Counted from the first letter of the stretch, positions 44,547-54,126 are shown. The stretch is 64,000 bases of DNA from Eubacterium barkeri (GCF_900107125.1 NZ_FNOU01000002.1:124001-188000), one strand, 5' to 3'. Made by a program: numbers and translations. Notes: generated by a model from the letters alone, not told the origin.

Positions 44547-45338
44547 ATGCACACGAATAATGATGATGTACTCATGCTCGGCGGGGAAACCTTCGACTCC
44601 CGCTTTATTTTAGGCTCCGGGAAATTTTCCCTGGACTTAATCCAGGCCGCTACCCAGAGGGGTGGGGTCCAGATGGTCACCCTGGCCCTCAGACGGGCTA
44701 ACCAAGGGGGACTGGCCAACATCCTGGACTACATCCCCCAGGGGATCACTCTGCTGCCCAACACCTCCGGTGCCCGAAACGCCGAGGAGGCCATTCGCAT
44801 TGCCAGGCTTTGCCGGGAGCTTGGCTGTGGGGATTTTGTGAAGCTGGAAATTATCCGGGACAGCCGGTACCTGCTGCCGGACAATGCGGCCACCGTCACA
44901 GCCACCGCCGCCTTATCCCAGGAAGGGTTTAAGGTCATGCCCTACATGTACCCGGATTTGAACACCGCCCGGGATTTAGCCGCCGCAGGGGCCGTGGCCA
45001 TCATGCCCCTGGGGGCACCCATCGGTTCCAACCAGGGCCTCCTCACCAAGGCCTTCATCCAGATTCTGGTGGATGAAATGGATTTACCGGTGATCGTGGA
45101 TGCCGGCATTGGCCGCCCCTCTCAGGCCTGTGAAGCCATGGAAATGGGCTGTGCTGCGGTGATGGCCAACACCGCCATCGCCACCGCCGGGGATATTCCC
45201 CAGATGGCCGCTGCCTTTAAAGGGGCCATTCAGGCTGGTCGGGCTGCTTTCTTATCCCGACCCGGCCGGGTGAAAACCCATGGGGGGGAAGCATCCTCAC
45301 CCCTCACCGGCTTTTTAGGGGAAAGCTTGGAGGGGTAA
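44547..45338 (+). CDS. thiG: thiazole synthase ThiG
   Basis: TIM-barrel enzyme that joins deoxyxylulose phosphate, dehydroglycine and ThiS thiocarboxylate into the thiazole phosphate. The Schiff-base lysine lies in FVKLEII near 95; [21 protein letters not shown] and [11 protein letters not shown] are typical. The 263-residue length fits. ATG 44547 is 16 bases after thiF; the longer frame upstream is inside thiF. Confidence 0.94.
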   Translation: MHTNNDDVLMLGGETFDSRFILGSGKFSLDLIQAATQRGGVQMVTLALRRANQGGLANILDYIPQGITLLPNTSGARNAEEAIRIARLCRELGCGDFVKLEIIRDSRYLLPDNAATVTATAALSQEGFKVMPYMYPDLNTARDLAAAGAVAIMPLGAPIGSNQGLLTKAFIQILVDEMDLPVIVDAGIGRPSQACEAMEMGCAAVMANTAIATAGDIPQMAAAFKGAIQAGRAAFLSRPGRVKTHGGEASSPLTGFLGESLEG

Positions 45339-45339
45339 A

Positions 45340-46548
45340 ATGGAAAAGATTAATATCAGCATTGTGGATAATCAGGCAAAACGCTTCCACGACCAGGTCA
45401 AAACGGATCACATGGCCTACCTGGAGGGCATGGAGGCCATTGACTCCACTATTATGGATGCAGTCATTGCGGCCATGGAGGGCTATGATTACGATGCCTA
45501 TACCCGGGGCGATGTCCTCCGGGCCATTGGCCATACCCGGCGAAGCCTGGAGGATTTTAAGGCCCTTCTGTCTCCGGCAGCGGCCCCCCTTCTGGAGGAA
45601 ATGGCACAGGCTGCCCAAAGGGAAACCAGGCGCTACTTTGGAAATTCGGTCAATCTTTTCACCCCCCTTTACATCGCTAATTATTGTGAAAATTATTGCA
45701 TCTATTGCGGGTTTAACTGCCATAACGCCATTACCCGGGCATGCCTGAGTGCGGATCAGATCCGGACTGAGATGGCGGCCATTGCCCAGACGGGCCTCCA
45801 GGAGATTCTGCTTCTCACCGGGGAGAGTCGGAAGAAATCCGATGTCCACTATATCGGAGAGGCTTGTAAAATCGCCCGGGAGTATTTTAAGGTGGTGGGC
45901 CTGGAGGTATACCCTATGAATTCTGAGGAATACGCCTACCTCCACACCTGCGGGGCGGATTATGTGACGGTTTTCCAGGAAACCTACAATTCGGATAAAT
46001 ATGAGACTTTGCACCTGGCGGGGCATAAGCGGATTTTCCCCTATCGCTTCAATGCCCAGGAGCGGGCCCTCATGGGGGGCATCCGGGGTGTGGGCTTCGC
46101 CGCCTTGCTGGGGCTGGATGATTTTCGGAAGGATGCGCTGGCTACGGGGTACCATGCTGCCCTTATCCAACGCAAGTATCCCCAGGCAGAGATTGCCATT
46201 TCCTGCCCCCGGCTCCGACCAATTATTAACAACGATCAGATCAATCCTATGGATGTCCACCAGCGGGAGCTGGTTCAGGTCATGACGGCCTACCGATTGT
46301 TTTTGCCCTTTGCCAGTATGACGATCTCCACCCGGGAAAGTGCGGATTTCAGGGATCATATCATTGGTGTGGGGGCGACGAAGATCTCTGCCGGGGTTTC
46401 GGTGGGCATCGGCGCCCACCAGGAAGAGGACTTCGAGCCGGGGGATGCGCAATTTGAAATTTCTGATGGGCGGTCGGTGGATGAGGTGTACCAGGCGATC
46501 CTGAACCAGAATCTCCAGCCCGTCATGAGTGATTATGTTTATGTCTAG
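45340..46548 (+). CDS. thiH: 2-iminoacetate synthase ThiH
   Basis: Radical SAM tyrosine lyase that makes dehydroglycine for ThiG. The 402-residue protein has the cluster motif CENYCIYC near 115-122 after the usual FTPLYIAN and the GESRKKS segment; late motifs RESADFRD and the C-terminal SISAGVSVG-type strand are present. Use of ThiH rather than the oxidase ThiO fits an anaerobe. It starts one base after the thiG stop codon with GGAGGGG upstream. Confidence 0.95.
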   Translation: MEKINISIVDNQAKRFHDQVKTDHMAYLEGMEAIDSTIMDAVIAAMEGYDYDAYTRGDVLRAIGHTRRSLEDFKALLSPAAAPLLEEMAQAAQRETRRYFGNSVNLFTPLYIANYCENYCIYCGFNCHNAITRACLSADQIRTEMAAIAQTGLQEILLLTGESRKKSDVHYIGEACKIAREYFKVVGLEVYPMNSEEYAYLHTCGADYVTVFQETYNSDKYETLHLAGHKRIFPYRFNAQERALMGGIRGVGFAALLGLDDFRKDALATGYHAALIQRKYPQAEIAISCPRLRPIINNDQINPMDVHQRELVQVMTAYRLFLPFASMTISTRESADFRDHIIGVGATKISAGVSVGIGAHQEEDFEPGDAQFEISDGRSVDEVYQAILNQNLQPVMSDYVYV

Positions 46549-47131
46549 GTGTGTAGCCATCACCAATCGCCATCTGGTGACGGGTCCTCTCAGGGACCAG
46601 ATTGGCCTATTGGTCGCCGGGGGCATCCGCCCCATTGTGCTCCGGGAGAAGGATCTGCCCCAGGGGGAATACGCAGCCCTGGCGAGGGCTGTGATCTCCC
46701 TGGTGAAGACCCCTGGTGACTGTATCCTCCACCACCATATCGATGTAGCCCGGGATCTGCACCATCCGGCCATCCACCTGCCCTTGCCGGACCTGCGGTG
46801 CATCCGGGGGGACTGGCTGGATTTTGAGATTCGGGGGGCCTCGGTCCACTCGGTTTCGGAAGCCCTGGAGGCCCAGGCCCTGGGGGCCACCTATTTGATG
46901 GCCAGCCCCATCTTTAAGACGGCGTGTAAACCCGGGGTGTCCCCCAAGGGCCCTGGCTTTATCCGGGAGCTGGTCTGGCTGACGGGCCTGCCCATCTACG
47001 CCCTGGGGGGCATTGATCCCCACAATGCCCAGGAGGTTCTGGAGGCTGGGGCCGCAGGGGTCTGCCTGATGTCTGCTGCTATGGGGGCAGATGAGGATGG
47101 GGTGCGGCGGTTGGGACAGATTATCCGCTAG
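46541..47131 (+). CDS. ThiE/TenI-like thiamine phosphate synthase-fold protein
   Basis: A 196-residue TIM-barrel protein of the ThiE/TenI group. It has ITNRHL at the start, VLREKDLP near 32, GASVHSVSEALEA near 102, SPIFKT near 128 and YALGGIDP near 155. The ThiE pyrophosphate/HMP motif VHLGQxD is replaced by IHLPLPDLR. It may be an atypical ThiE or a TenI aminase-like thiazole tautomerase. It overlaps thiH by eight bases; ATG 46541 is preferred over GTG 46529 or ATG 46535 on homology. Confidence 0.78.
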   Translation: MSRCVAITNRHLVTGPLRDQIGLLVAGGIRPIVLREKDLPQGEYAALARAVISLVKTPGDCILHHHIDVARDLHHPAIHLPLPDLRCIRGDWLDFEIRGASVHSVSEALEAQALGATYLMASPIFKTACKPGVSPKGPGFIRELVWLTGLPIYALGGIDPHNAQEVLEAGAAGVCLMSAAMGADEDGVRRLGQIIR

Positions 47132-47177
47132 AGGTTGTGGCGAACCAACCTCCCCGTTTCCCCGCACTGTCCATAGA

Positions 47178-47198
47178 ACAAAGACCTTTGTGTTTTTT
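47178..47198 (+). terminator. weak terminator after the thi operon
   Basis: ACAAA-GACC-TTTGT then GTTTTTT. The stem is short; confidence is low. Confidence 0.4.
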
Positions 47199-47200
47199 AA

Positions 47201-47229
47201 TAGACAAAACCGTCAATGTATGGTAAACT
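47201..47229 (+). promoter_or_regulatory. promoter of the AGCS symporter gene
   Basis: TAGACA, 17 bases, TAAACT with an extended TGG before the -10. Confidence 0.65.
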
Positions 47230-47259
47230 GGTACCAATTTACAGGGGGAGGTTTTTTTT

Positions 47260-48642
47260 ATGTCATTTTCATCCATCATCGCATCTGTCAATGATTTCGT
47301 CTGGGGCCCCATCATGCTGGCCCTTTTGGTGGGGACGGGCGTGTTCCTGACCATTCGTTTGAAATTCTTACCCTGGCGAAATCTGGGGTATGCTCTGAAA
47401 TCCGTTTTCGCTAAACAGGATAAAGCCGCAGAGGCCAGGGATCAGGGGGATATTTCGCCCTTTCAATCCCTGATGACGGCCCTGGCAGCCACCATTGGTA
47501 CCGGGAATATCGTCGGGGTGGCCACCGCTATGGTCCTCGGGGGTCCCGGGGCCCTTGTCTGGATGTGGATTTCCGCGCTCTTTGGCCTGTCTACCAAATA
47601 CGGCGAGAGCGTTTTAGCCGTTAAGTATCGGGAAACCAACGAAAAAGGTGAGATGTGCGGCGGCCCTATGTACGCCCTTAAGAATGGTTTTAAAAACAAA
47701 ACCATCGGGAAAATACTGGCCTTCCTCTTTTCCCTCTTTGCGGTCATTGCCTCCTTTGGCATTGGCAACATGACCCAGGCCAATTCCATTTCCGGTGCCA
47801 TGAACAGCACCTTTGGCGTGCCAACCTGGGTGACGGGGATCGTCATCACCGTATTGGCCATCGTTGTTCTCCTGGGCGGGATTAAAAGCATCGGGAAGGT
47901 GTGTGCCACCCTGGTTCCTTTCATGGCTGTTTTCTATTTCCTTGGCGGCATCATCGTCATTGCCATCAATTTCCAGAATGTCCCCGATGGCTTAGCACAA
48001 ATCTTCTCCATGGCCTTCTCGGCCCAAGCCATGGCCGGTGGAGTAGGGGGAACGGTTATTGCCAGCGCCCTGCGTTATGGAGTTGCCCGGGGGGTCTTTT
48101 CCAATGAAGCCGGCCTGGGATCGGCGCCTATTGCCGCCGCCGCCGCCAAAACCGACCATCCCTCCCGACAAGGCTACATCAACATGACTGGGACCTTCTT
48201 CGATACCATCATTGTCTGTAGCGTGACGGGTTTGGTTATTGCCTCCTCCGGGGCCTTGGGAACCACCGATGCCAGCGGGGCAGTGCTAACCGGGGTGAAC
48301 CTGACCATTGCCGCCTTCTCCAGCGGGCTTGGCGTAGCCGGTTCCTGGCTGGTGACCATCGGCATCGCCCTCTTTGCCTTTTCCACTATTTTGGGCTGGG
48401 AGTACTATGGCGAAAAATCCCTGGAATACCTGGTAAACCATCAGGTCGTCACGAAGATCTACCGATTTGTCTTTGCCCTCATTGCCTTTGTGGGGGCGAC
48501 CATGACCCTTCAGACCGTCTGGGATTTCTCGGATACCATGAACGGCTTAATGGCCATTCCGAATCTGATCTGCCTCCTGGTTTTAAACAAGGTCATCGCA
48601 GAAGAGTGCTTCGATTATCAGAAGAATGTCTTGTTAAAATAG
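47260..48642 (+). CDS. AGCS-family sodium:alanine/glycine symporter
   Basis: A 460-residue membrane transporter with about eleven hydrophobic helices. Family signatures are GTGNIVGVATAM near 80 with the preceding LAATI, and YGVARGVFSNEAGLGSAP near 270-287. It takes up alanine or glycine with sodium (some members use protons). ATG follows AGGGGGAGG. It is monocistronic, between the thi operon and the L21 leader. Confidence 0.93.
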   Translation: MSFSSIIASVNDFVWGPIMLALLVGTGVFLTIRLKFLPWRNLGYALKSVFAKQDKAAEARDQGDISPFQSLMTALAATIGTGNIVGVATAMVLGGPGALVWMWISALFGLSTKYGESVLAVKYRETNEKGEMCGGPMYALKNGFKNKTIGKILAFLFSLFAVIASFGIGNMTQANSISGAMNSTFGVPTWVTGIVITVLAIVVLLGGIKSIGKVCATLVPFMAVFYFLGGIIVIAINFQNVPDGLAQIFSMAFSAQAMAGGVGGTVIASALRYGVARGVFSNEAGLGSAPIAAAAAKTDHPSRQGYINMTGTFFDTIIVCSVTGLVIASSGALGTTDASGAVLTGVNLTIAAFSSGLGVAGSWLVTIGIALFAFSTILGWEYYGEKSLEYLVNHQVVTKIYRFVFALIAFVGATMTLQTVWDFSDTMNGLMAIPNLICLLVLNKVIAEECFDYQKNVLLK

Positions 48643-48671
48643 GGGTACCTTAAATTAATTTGCAAAAGGCC

Positions 48672-48700
48672 TTGCAGTTTTGAGAAACTTGTGCTAACAT
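48672..48700 (+). promoter_or_regulatory. promoter of the rplU operon
   Basis: TTGCAG, 17 bases, TAACAT with an extended TGC. Confidence 0.7.
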
Positions 48701-48707
48701 AAACAAG

Positions 48708-48776
48708 TTGTAAGCCGCTCACTAAGGGTTATAAGTCCGAAGGGCACCCGACGTGGCGAGACTGGTATGAGGAGGT
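48708..48776 (+). ncRNA. ribosomal protein L21 leader
   Basis: CCGCTCACTAAGGGTTATAAGTCCG, split by a loop, then GGGCACCCGACGTGGCGAGAC directly before rplU match the Firmicutes L21 leader, a structured RNA thought to mediate autoregulation by L21. Confidence 0.85.
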
Positions 48777-48783
48777 GTCGAAA

Positions 48784-49092
48784 ATGTACGCAATTATTAA
48801 AACTGGTGGCAAGCAATATCGTGTTGCCCAGGATGATGTCATCGAAATCGAAAAAGTCAAAGGCGCGGATACTGAAGTGGTATTCGATCAGGTTTTGGCC
48901 ATTAAAACGGACGATGGTTTAACCCTTGGTGAACCCATTGTAGCCGGTGCGACCGTCAAGGCTGAAGTCTTAGAAGTTGCAAAAGCCGACAAGGTCATCG
49001 TGTATAAGTATAAGTCCAAAAAGGACTACCGACGTAAACAAGGCCATAGACAGCCGTTTATGAAAGTTAAAATTACTTCAATTAATGCATAA
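48784..49092 (+). CDS. rplU: ribosomal protein L21
   Basis: A 102-residue large-subunit protein. MYAIIKTGGKQYRV at the N-terminus and the basic C-terminal YKSKKDYRRKQGHRQ are diagnostic. ATG 48784 has GGAGG eight bases upstream; a GTG nine bases earlier overlaps that site. Its stop codon overlaps the start of the prp gene. Probably autoregulated through the L21 leader. Confidence 0.98.
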   Translation: MYAIIKTGGKQYRVAQDDVIEIEKVKGADTEVVFDQVLAIKTDDGLTLGEPIVAGATVKAEVLEVAKADKVIVYKYKSKKDYRRKQGHRQPFMKVKITSINA

Positions 49093-49442
49093 TGATTAAG
49101 GTAACGTTCCGAAAAGATGCTGATGACAGCATTCGAAAAGTGATAGTCGAAGGTCATGCCAGTTATGGCGATGATGGTGACGATATCGTCTGTTCCGGTA
49201 TTTCCATCCTGACGATTTCCATCCTTAATGGACTGGAGGAAATCGTAGGGATTGAAGGCATCCTCCGGGAGGTCAAGGCAGGGTATACCGCCTTCTGGCT
49301 CCCTCGGGTGGAGGACTTCGTCAAAAACGTCCAGATGACGGCTTTGATGGATACCTTTGAACTGGGTGTCCGGGCCACAGAAAGCGCCTATGGCGACTAT
49401 ATCACGGTAAAAGATGAAATTGGAGGTGAACTCGATGATTAA
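49092..49442 (+). CDS. ribosomal-processing cysteine protease Prp
   Basis: A 116-residue protease that removes the N-terminal extension of L27 in Firmicutes. The catalytic histidine is in GHASYG (residue about 22) and the cysteine in DIVCSGIS (about 34), the normal spacing. It sits between rplU and rpmA with overlaps at both ends, so it is co-translated with its substrate. Confidence 0.93.
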   Translation: MIKVTFRKDADDSIRKVIVEGHASYGDDGDDIVCSGISILTISILNGLEEIVGIEGILREVKAGYTAFWLPRVEDFVKNVQMTALMDTFELGVRATESAYGDYITVKDEIGGELDD

Positions 49443-49722
49443 AATGGACCTGCAATTATTTGCCCATAAGAAAGGGGTAGGTAGTTCTCGAAATGGTCGT
49501 GACTCCGAATCCAAGAGATTGGGTGTCAAACGTGCGGATGGTCAGTTTGTTTTAGCCGGAAATATTCTGGTAAGACAAAGAGGTACAAAGATTCATCCTG
49601 GCGTGAATGTCGGTCGTGGTGGTGATGATACCCTCTTTGCGATGTGTGACGGCGTGGTCGCTTTTGAACGCAAAGGCCGGGATCATAAACAATGTAGTGT
49701 TTATCCCCGTCAAACCGTATAG
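49435..49722 (+). CDS. rpmA: ribosomal protein L27 with Prp-cleaved extension
   Basis: A 95-residue L27. The start is MIKMDLQLF then [14 protein letters not shown] is the known Prp cleavage site, leaving a mature protein with N-terminal Ala-His-Lys-Lys. GGAGG precedes ATG 49435, which overlaps the prp stop. The conserved [10 protein letters not shown] and GGDDTLFA segments are present. Confidence 0.97.
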   Translation: MIKMDLQLFAHKKGVGSSRNGRDSESKRLGVKRADGQFVLAGNILVRQRGTKIHPGVNVGRGGDDTLFAMCDGVVAFERKGRDHKQCSVYPRQTV

Positions 49723-49735
49723 TAAATCAGACCAT

Positions 49736-49775
49736 AAAGCCCCTTATTCGCTTTCTTGAATAAGGGGCTTTTTTT
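49736..49775 (+). terminator. terminator after the L21-L27 operon
   Basis: AAAGCCCCTTATTC with GAATAAGGGGCTTT, 14 bp, followed by a T7 run. Confidence 0.93.
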
Positions 49776-49798
49776 AGAAATACAATAGGAGGTATGGG

Positions 49799-51082
49799 AT
49801 GTTTATTGATTGTGCCCAAGTCTATGTGACGGCTGGAAACGGCGGTCACGGCGGGATGAGTTTTCGTCGGGAAAAATATGTCCCCAATGGCGGACCCGAC
49901 GGAGGTAATGGCGGAAGGGGTGGCAATGTCGTGTTTATGGCAGATGCCGGCCTTCGAACCCTGCTTCCCTTTAAATATAAGAAAAAATACAAAGCCGATA
50001 GTGGTAAAAATGGGACCGGTGGACGCTCCAGCGGTAAATCCGGTGAGGATTTAATCATCAAGGTTCCCCTGGGGACGGTCATTAAGGACAAAGAAACCGG
50101 AAACATCCTCTTTGATTTAAACGAGGACGGGGAATCGGCCATCGTCGCCCGGGGTGGACGGGGTGGACTGGGGAACATGAACTTTTCAAGTGCCACCCGC
50201 CAGGCCCCACGCTTTGCCCAGGGGGGCGTCCGGGGAGAAGAACGGACCCTGATGCTGGAATTAAAGCTCATTGCCGATGTGGGGCTGGTAGGTTTTCCCA
50301 ACGTGGGGAAATCCACCTTCTTATCCAGCGTCACCGCCGCCAGACCGAAGATTGCCAACTATCATTTTACCACCTTATCCCCGAACTTAGGGGTGGTCCA
50401 GTGGAAAAACAGCGAGCCCTTCGTCATCTCCGATATTCCGGGGATTATTGAAGGCGCCCATCAGGGGGTGGGGCTGGGCATCCAGTTCCTGCGCCATGTG
50501 GAGCGGAACCGGCTGCTGCTGCACATCATCGATATTTCCGGTTCTGAGGGCCGGGACCCGTTAAAGGATTTCCAGGATATCCAGTCGGAGATGCGCCACT
50601 ACAACCCCCGATTTTCCGAGCGTAAGCAGATCATCGCCCTCAATAAGATCGATTTGCTGCCGGATCCTGGGGAGCGGGCCCGGATTCAATCCGAATTTGA
50701 GGCTGAGGGCTACGAGGTCTTTTTGATTTCTGCCGCCACTGGGGAAGGCATTGATGCCCTCCTGGACCGAATGATTACCCTTCTGGCCGAAATTGGTGAG
50801 GTGGAACCCATCTTCGACGTGGAAACCGATTTGGACGTCATTTATCGGCCCACCATGGATGAGGATACCTTTACCATTACCCGGGATGAAGGGGTCTATG
50901 TCGTCCAGGGGGATTTCCTGGAACGGCTCATTAATTCCGTCAATTTCGACGACCTGGACTCCGTGGGGTATTTCCAGAAAATACTCACGGATAAGGGCGT
51001 CTTTAAGGAACTGGAAGCCATGGGGATTCAGGATGAGGACCTGGTCCGCCTGGATACCGTTGAATTTGAATATTATCAATAA
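49799..51082 (+). CDS. obgE: GTPase Obg/CgtA
   Basis: Essential GTPase that acts in 50S ribosome assembly and stress control. The 427-residue protein has the glycine-rich Obg fold (1-158, with GGHGGMSFRREKY and GGRGGNV), the G domain (GFPNVGKST near 165, DIPG near 212, NKID near 281) and the C-terminal OCT domain. TAGGAGG precedes the ATG. It heads the run obgE-yhbY-nadD-yqeK-rsfS. Confidence 0.97.
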   Translation: MFIDCAQVYVTAGNGGHGGMSFRREKYVPNGGPDGGNGGRGGNVVFMADAGLRTLLPFKYKKKYKADSGKNGTGGRSSGKSGEDLIIKVPLGTVIKDKETGNILFDLNEDGESAIVARGGRGGLGNMNFSSATRQAPRFAQGGVRGEERTLMLELKLIADVGLVGFPNVGKSTFLSSVTAARPKIANYHFTTLSPNLGVVQWKNSEPFVISDIPGIIEGAHQGVGLGIQFLRHVERNRLLLHIIDISGSEGRDPLKDFQDIQSEMRHYNPRFSERKQIIALNKIDLLPDPGERARIQSEFEAEGYEVFLISAATGEGIDALLDRMITLLAEIGEVEPIFDVETDLDVIYRPTMDEDTFTITRDEGVYVVQGDFLERLINSVNFDDLDSVGYFQKILTDKGVFKELEAMGIQDEDLVRLDTVEFEYYQ

Positions 51083-51102
51083 GAAACACAGAAAGAGAGA
51101 TT

Positions 51103-51417
51103 ATGCTAACCAGTAAACAAATCAGTTATCTACGAAAGCTTTCGGTGAATGAACCGGATATCGTCTTCGTGGGAAAGGATGGCCTCACCGAAGAGGTCAT
51201 CACCCAGGCCCGGGAGGCCATCGCCGCCCGGGAGCTTATTAAGGGCAAGGTCCAGAAGAATTCCATGGAAGAGCCCAGCGCCGTGGCCCAGGCTTTATCC
51301 GAAGCCATCAAGTGTGATGTGGTCTGTACCATGGGCAGTAAATTTGTGCTGTACAAGCACCACAATCTTAAGCCCAAAATTGAGCTGCCCAAAAAGTCAG
51401 ATAGAAAGAAAAAATAA
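51103..51417 (+). CDS. yhbY: YhbY/CRM-domain RNA-binding protein
   Basis: A 104-residue CRS1-YhbY domain protein, thought to bind pre-50S ribosomal RNA. The start LTSKQISYLRKLS, the GKDGLTEEV turn and the CTMGSKFVLYK end are typical; a lysine-rich tail follows. It lies 20 bases after obgE, a common Firmicutes neighbour. Confidence 0.92.
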   Translation: MLTSKQISYLRKLSVNEPDIVFVGKDGLTEEVITQAREAIAARELIKGKVQKNSMEEPSAVAQALSEAIKCDVVCTMGSKFVLYKHHNLKPKIELPKKSDRKKK

Positions 51418-51433
51418 CAGGACGGGGAATAAG

Positions 51434-52054
51434 ATGGAGAAAATCGGGCTTTTGGGTGGGAGCTTCAACCCCATTCATACAGGGCATCTGCTCTTGGCAG
51501 AATCTGCCCGATGGGAATATCAGCTTGATAAGGTGCTTTTCATTCCCACCGGAAACAACCCCTTTAAGCGCAGCAATCAGGAAATCAGCCGCCAGGCCCG
51601 AATGGACATGGTGGCTCTTGCCATTGCCAGCAATCCTTATTTTGAGGTATCGGATATCGAGATAAACCGTGAGGGGAAAAGCTACACCATCGACACCATT
51701 AACGCCCTTGAGGCCATTTATGGGAATGTGGAATTTTACTTCATCACCGGGGCGGATATCATGTTTGAAATCACCAGGTGGCGGGAAGCGGAAGCCCTTT
51801 TGCGCCGGGTGACCTTTGTGACCAGCTGCCGGCCGGGGTACTCCCATAAAAAGCTTGATCGCCGGATTGCCCAGCTGACGGCCGATTATAACACACGGAT
51901 TCTGAAGCTGCTTTCCTCGGAGATGGATATCGCATCCTCTAATATCCGCTGCCGGATCAAAAAAGGGCAGTCCATCAAATATTTGATTCCCGAGGCGGTG
52001 GAGCATTATATTATAAACCACCGCTTGTACCAGGAGGAGGTCCCCATTGACTGA
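51434..52054 (+). CDS. nadD: nicotinate-nucleotide adenylyltransferase NadD
   Basis: Enzyme of NAD synthesis that joins nicotinate mononucleotide and ATP. The 206-residue protein has the nucleotidyltransferase signature GGSFNPIHTGHL at 8-19 and the C-terminal IASSNIRCRIKKG, the equivalent of ISSTxxR. ATG 51434 is 16 bases after yhbY. Its end overlaps the yqeK start by eight bases. Confidence 0.95.
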   Translation: MEKIGLLGGSFNPIHTGHLLLAESARWEYQLDKVLFIPTGNNPFKRSNQEISRQARMDMVALAIASNPYFEVSDIEINREGKSYTIDTINALEAIYGNVEFYFITGADIMFEITRWREAEALLRRVTFVTSCRPGYSHKKLDRRIAQLTADYNTRILKLLSSEMDIASSNIRCRIKKGQSIKYLIPEAVEHYIINHRLYQEEVPID

Positions 52055-52628
52055 AAAGCAAATGAAAAAAAAGCTGAAGGGGGAGCTGAAGCCTAAGCGC
52101 TATGAGCATACCTTAAACGTGGTTAAAAGTGCCGAGCTGCTGGCCGCCCGGTATCCCTGTGATTTAGACCAGGCACGATTAGCCGCCTTGCTCCACGATT
52201 GCGCAAAAAATTATTCAGGGGAAAAGCTCCTTTCAGTGGCGGCGGCGGCCCATATGGAAGTGGACGCAATCACAAGGATGGAACCCCAGCTGCTCCACGG
52301 TCCCGTTGGGGCGGTGGTGGCCCAACGGGACTACGGCATCACCGAGACCGCTGTGCTGTCTGCCATCCATTATCACACCACCGGACGGGTGGGGATGTCA
52401 ACCCTGGAAAAAATCATCTACCTGGCGGATTTCATTGAAGAGGACCGGAATTATCCCGGGGTGGAGAAGCTGCGGGTCTGTGCCATGGAGGACCTGGATC
52501 GCGCCATGATCCTTGCTTTTTCCAATACCATTCGCTACATTGCTTCCATTGGTGGACTGATTCATCCCAGTACGGTGGATGCCCGAAACAGCCTGGTTTT
52601 AGAACAGATGCAAGAAGAAATTGAATAA
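52047..52628 (+). CDS. yqeK: YqeK-like HD-domain hydrolase (symmetrical Ap4A phosphatase family)
   Basis: A 193-residue HD-domain protein. The metal ligands are in RYEHTLNV near 18, LLHDCAKN near 46-53 and IHYHTTG near 108. Bacterial YqeK proteins split diadenosine tetraphosphate. Start is TTG with AGGAGGAGG six bases before it. It sits in the usual nadD-yqeK-rsfS order. Confidence 0.92.
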   Translation: MTEKQMKKKLKGELKPKRYEHTLNVVKSAELLAARYPCDLDQARLAALLHDCAKNYSGEKLLSVAAAAHMEVDAITRMEPQLLHGPVGAVVAQRDYGITETAVLSAIHYHTTGRVGMSTLEKIIYLADFIEEDRNYPGVEKLRVCAMEDLDRAMILAFSNTIRYIASIGGLIHPSTVDARNSLVLEQMQEEIE

Positions 52629-52641
52629 AGTGGAGGACAAA

Positions 52642-52989
52642 ATGGAACCAAAAGAACTCGTTTCATCCATCAAGGAATGGATGGACGCTAAAAACGCAAC
52701 GGATATTGAAATCATCGATATCCAGGGAATATCCTCATTGGCCGATTATTTTATTATCGCCAGTGGGAATTCAGAACGGCAGGTCCAGGCCATTGCTGAT
52801 AATGTGGCCTTTGAAGCTAAAAAATGTGGTCTAACCCCTAAGAATATTGAAGGGGAACGGGAAGCCCGCTGGATCTTAATGGATTATTACGACGTCATCG
52901 TCCATATTTTCCATGCCAGGGAACGGGAGTTCTACGACTTGGAACGCCTTTGGAAGGATGGAATCCGGCCAAATCAGAAAACGGATTAA
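52642..52989 (+). CDS. rsfS: ribosomal silencing factor RsfS
   Basis: A 115-residue RsfS/YbeB protein that binds L14 and blocks subunit joining when nutrients are low. Conserved stretches are LADYFIIASGNSERQVQAIAD and the C-terminal WILMDYYDVIVHIF, in two separate strands. ATG 52642 has TGGAGGA upstream and lies 13 bases after yqeK. Confidence 0.95.
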   Translation: MEPKELVSSIKEWMDAKNATDIEIIDIQGISSLADYFIIASGNSERQVQAIADNVAFEAKKCGLTPKNIEGEREARWILMDYYDVIVHIFHAREREFYDLERLWKDGIRPNQKTD

Positions 52990-53001
52990 GGAGGGTGCCC
53001 T

Positions 53002-54081
53002 TTGAAAATCGGAATTGTCGGTTTACCAAATGTGGGAAAATCCACAATCTTTAATGCCTTGACCAAGGCCGGTGCGGAATCGGCCAATTATCCTTTTTGC
53101 ACCATCGATCCCAATATCGGCATCGTTACCGTGCCGGACACCCGACTGGATGTCCTGGGTCAAATGTACACCACCAAAAAAGTGGTGCCCACTACCATCG
53201 AATTTGTGGATATCGCCGGGCTGGTCAAGGGGGCCAGCAAGGGAGAGGGCCTGGGAAATAAGTTCCTGGCCAATATCCGGGAGGTGGACGCCATCGCCCA
53301 TGTGGTCCGGTGCTTCTCGGATGATAATGTGGTTCATGTCAGTGGGAAAATCGATCCCCTGGATGATCTGGAAATCATCAATATGGAACTCATTTTTGCA
53401 GATCTGGAAATGGTGGAACGCCGAGTTGAAAAAACCCGAAAAGCAGCCAAGGCCAATAAGGAAGAACGGGCAAACCTGGAAGTGCTCCTGACCCTGCAGC
53501 AGACCCTGGAGGCGGGGCAGATGCCAAGGAAGGATGCCTTTACCAAGGATGGCTGGGCCTTTATTTCGAGCCTGCAACTTATTTGCACCAAGCCTACCTT
53601 GTACATTGCCAACGTGGCTGAGGATGAAATCGCCGAGGATAACCCGGCAGTAGTGGCCCTGAAGACGGCGGTGGCCCCTGCTGAGGTCATTAAGATTTCC
53701 GCTAAAATCGAAGAAGAAATCGCTACCCTGGATGAAGAAGAAAAGTCCCTTTTCTTAGAAGAGCTGGGACTGCCTTCCTCGGGCCTGGATTTGGTGATTC
53801 ACGCCTCCTACAGGCTCCTTGGCCTGATTTCCTTCCTGACAGCTGGACCAGACGAATGCCGGGCCTGGACGGTGAAGGTGGGGACCAAAGCCCCCCAGGC
53901 GGCTGGAAAGATTCACACCGATATCGAACGGGGATTCATCCGCGCCGAAATCACCACCTACGACCAGCTCATCGCTGCTGGCTCCGACGTCAAAGCCAAG
54001 GAACAAGGGGTCACCCGGATTGAGGGCAAGGACTACGTCATGCAAGATGGCGACGTCACCTTCTTCCGGTTTAACGTCTAA
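53002..54081 (+). CDS. ychF: YchF/OLA1-family ATPase
   Basis: A 359-residue Obg-related P-loop protein that prefers ATP over GTP and binds ribosomes. The P-loop is GLPNVGKST at 7-15, followed by [17 protein letters not shown] near 70, and a C-terminal TGS domain with [14 protein letters not shown]-like sequence ([10 protein letters not shown]). Start is TTG after GGAGG. It lies just after rsfS and ends in a terminator. Confidence 0.95.
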   Translation: MKIGIVGLPNVGKSTIFNALTKAGAESANYPFCTIDPNIGIVTVPDTRLDVLGQMYTTKKVVPTTIEFVDIAGLVKGASKGEGLGNKFLANIREVDAIAHVVRCFSDDNVVHVSGKIDPLDDLEIINMELIFADLEMVERRVEKTRKAAKANKEERANLEVLLTLQQTLEAGQMPRKDAFTKDGWAFISSLQLICTKPTLYIANVAEDEIAEDNPAVVALKTAVAPAEVIKISAKIEEEIATLDEEEKSLFLEELGLPSSGLDLVIHASYRLLGLISFLTAGPDECRAWTVKVGTKAPQAAGKIHTDIERGFIRAEITTYDQLIAAGSDVKAKEQGVTRIEGKDYVMQDGDVTFFRFNV

Positions 54082-54106
54082 GGAGGGCTACCCCCACCGC
54101 TCAACC

Positions 54107-54126
54107 GCCCCGTAAGGGGCTTTTTT
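54107..54126 (+). terminator. terminator after ychF
   Basis: GCCCC-GTAA-GGGGC followed by T6. Confidence 0.85.

Noticed and set aside
45304-46890. 528-codon open frame on the minus strand
   Set aside because: It lies exactly opposite thiH and the ThiE-like gene, both with clear motifs. G+C-rich codons keep the antisense frame open; no ribosome site or recognisable domain.
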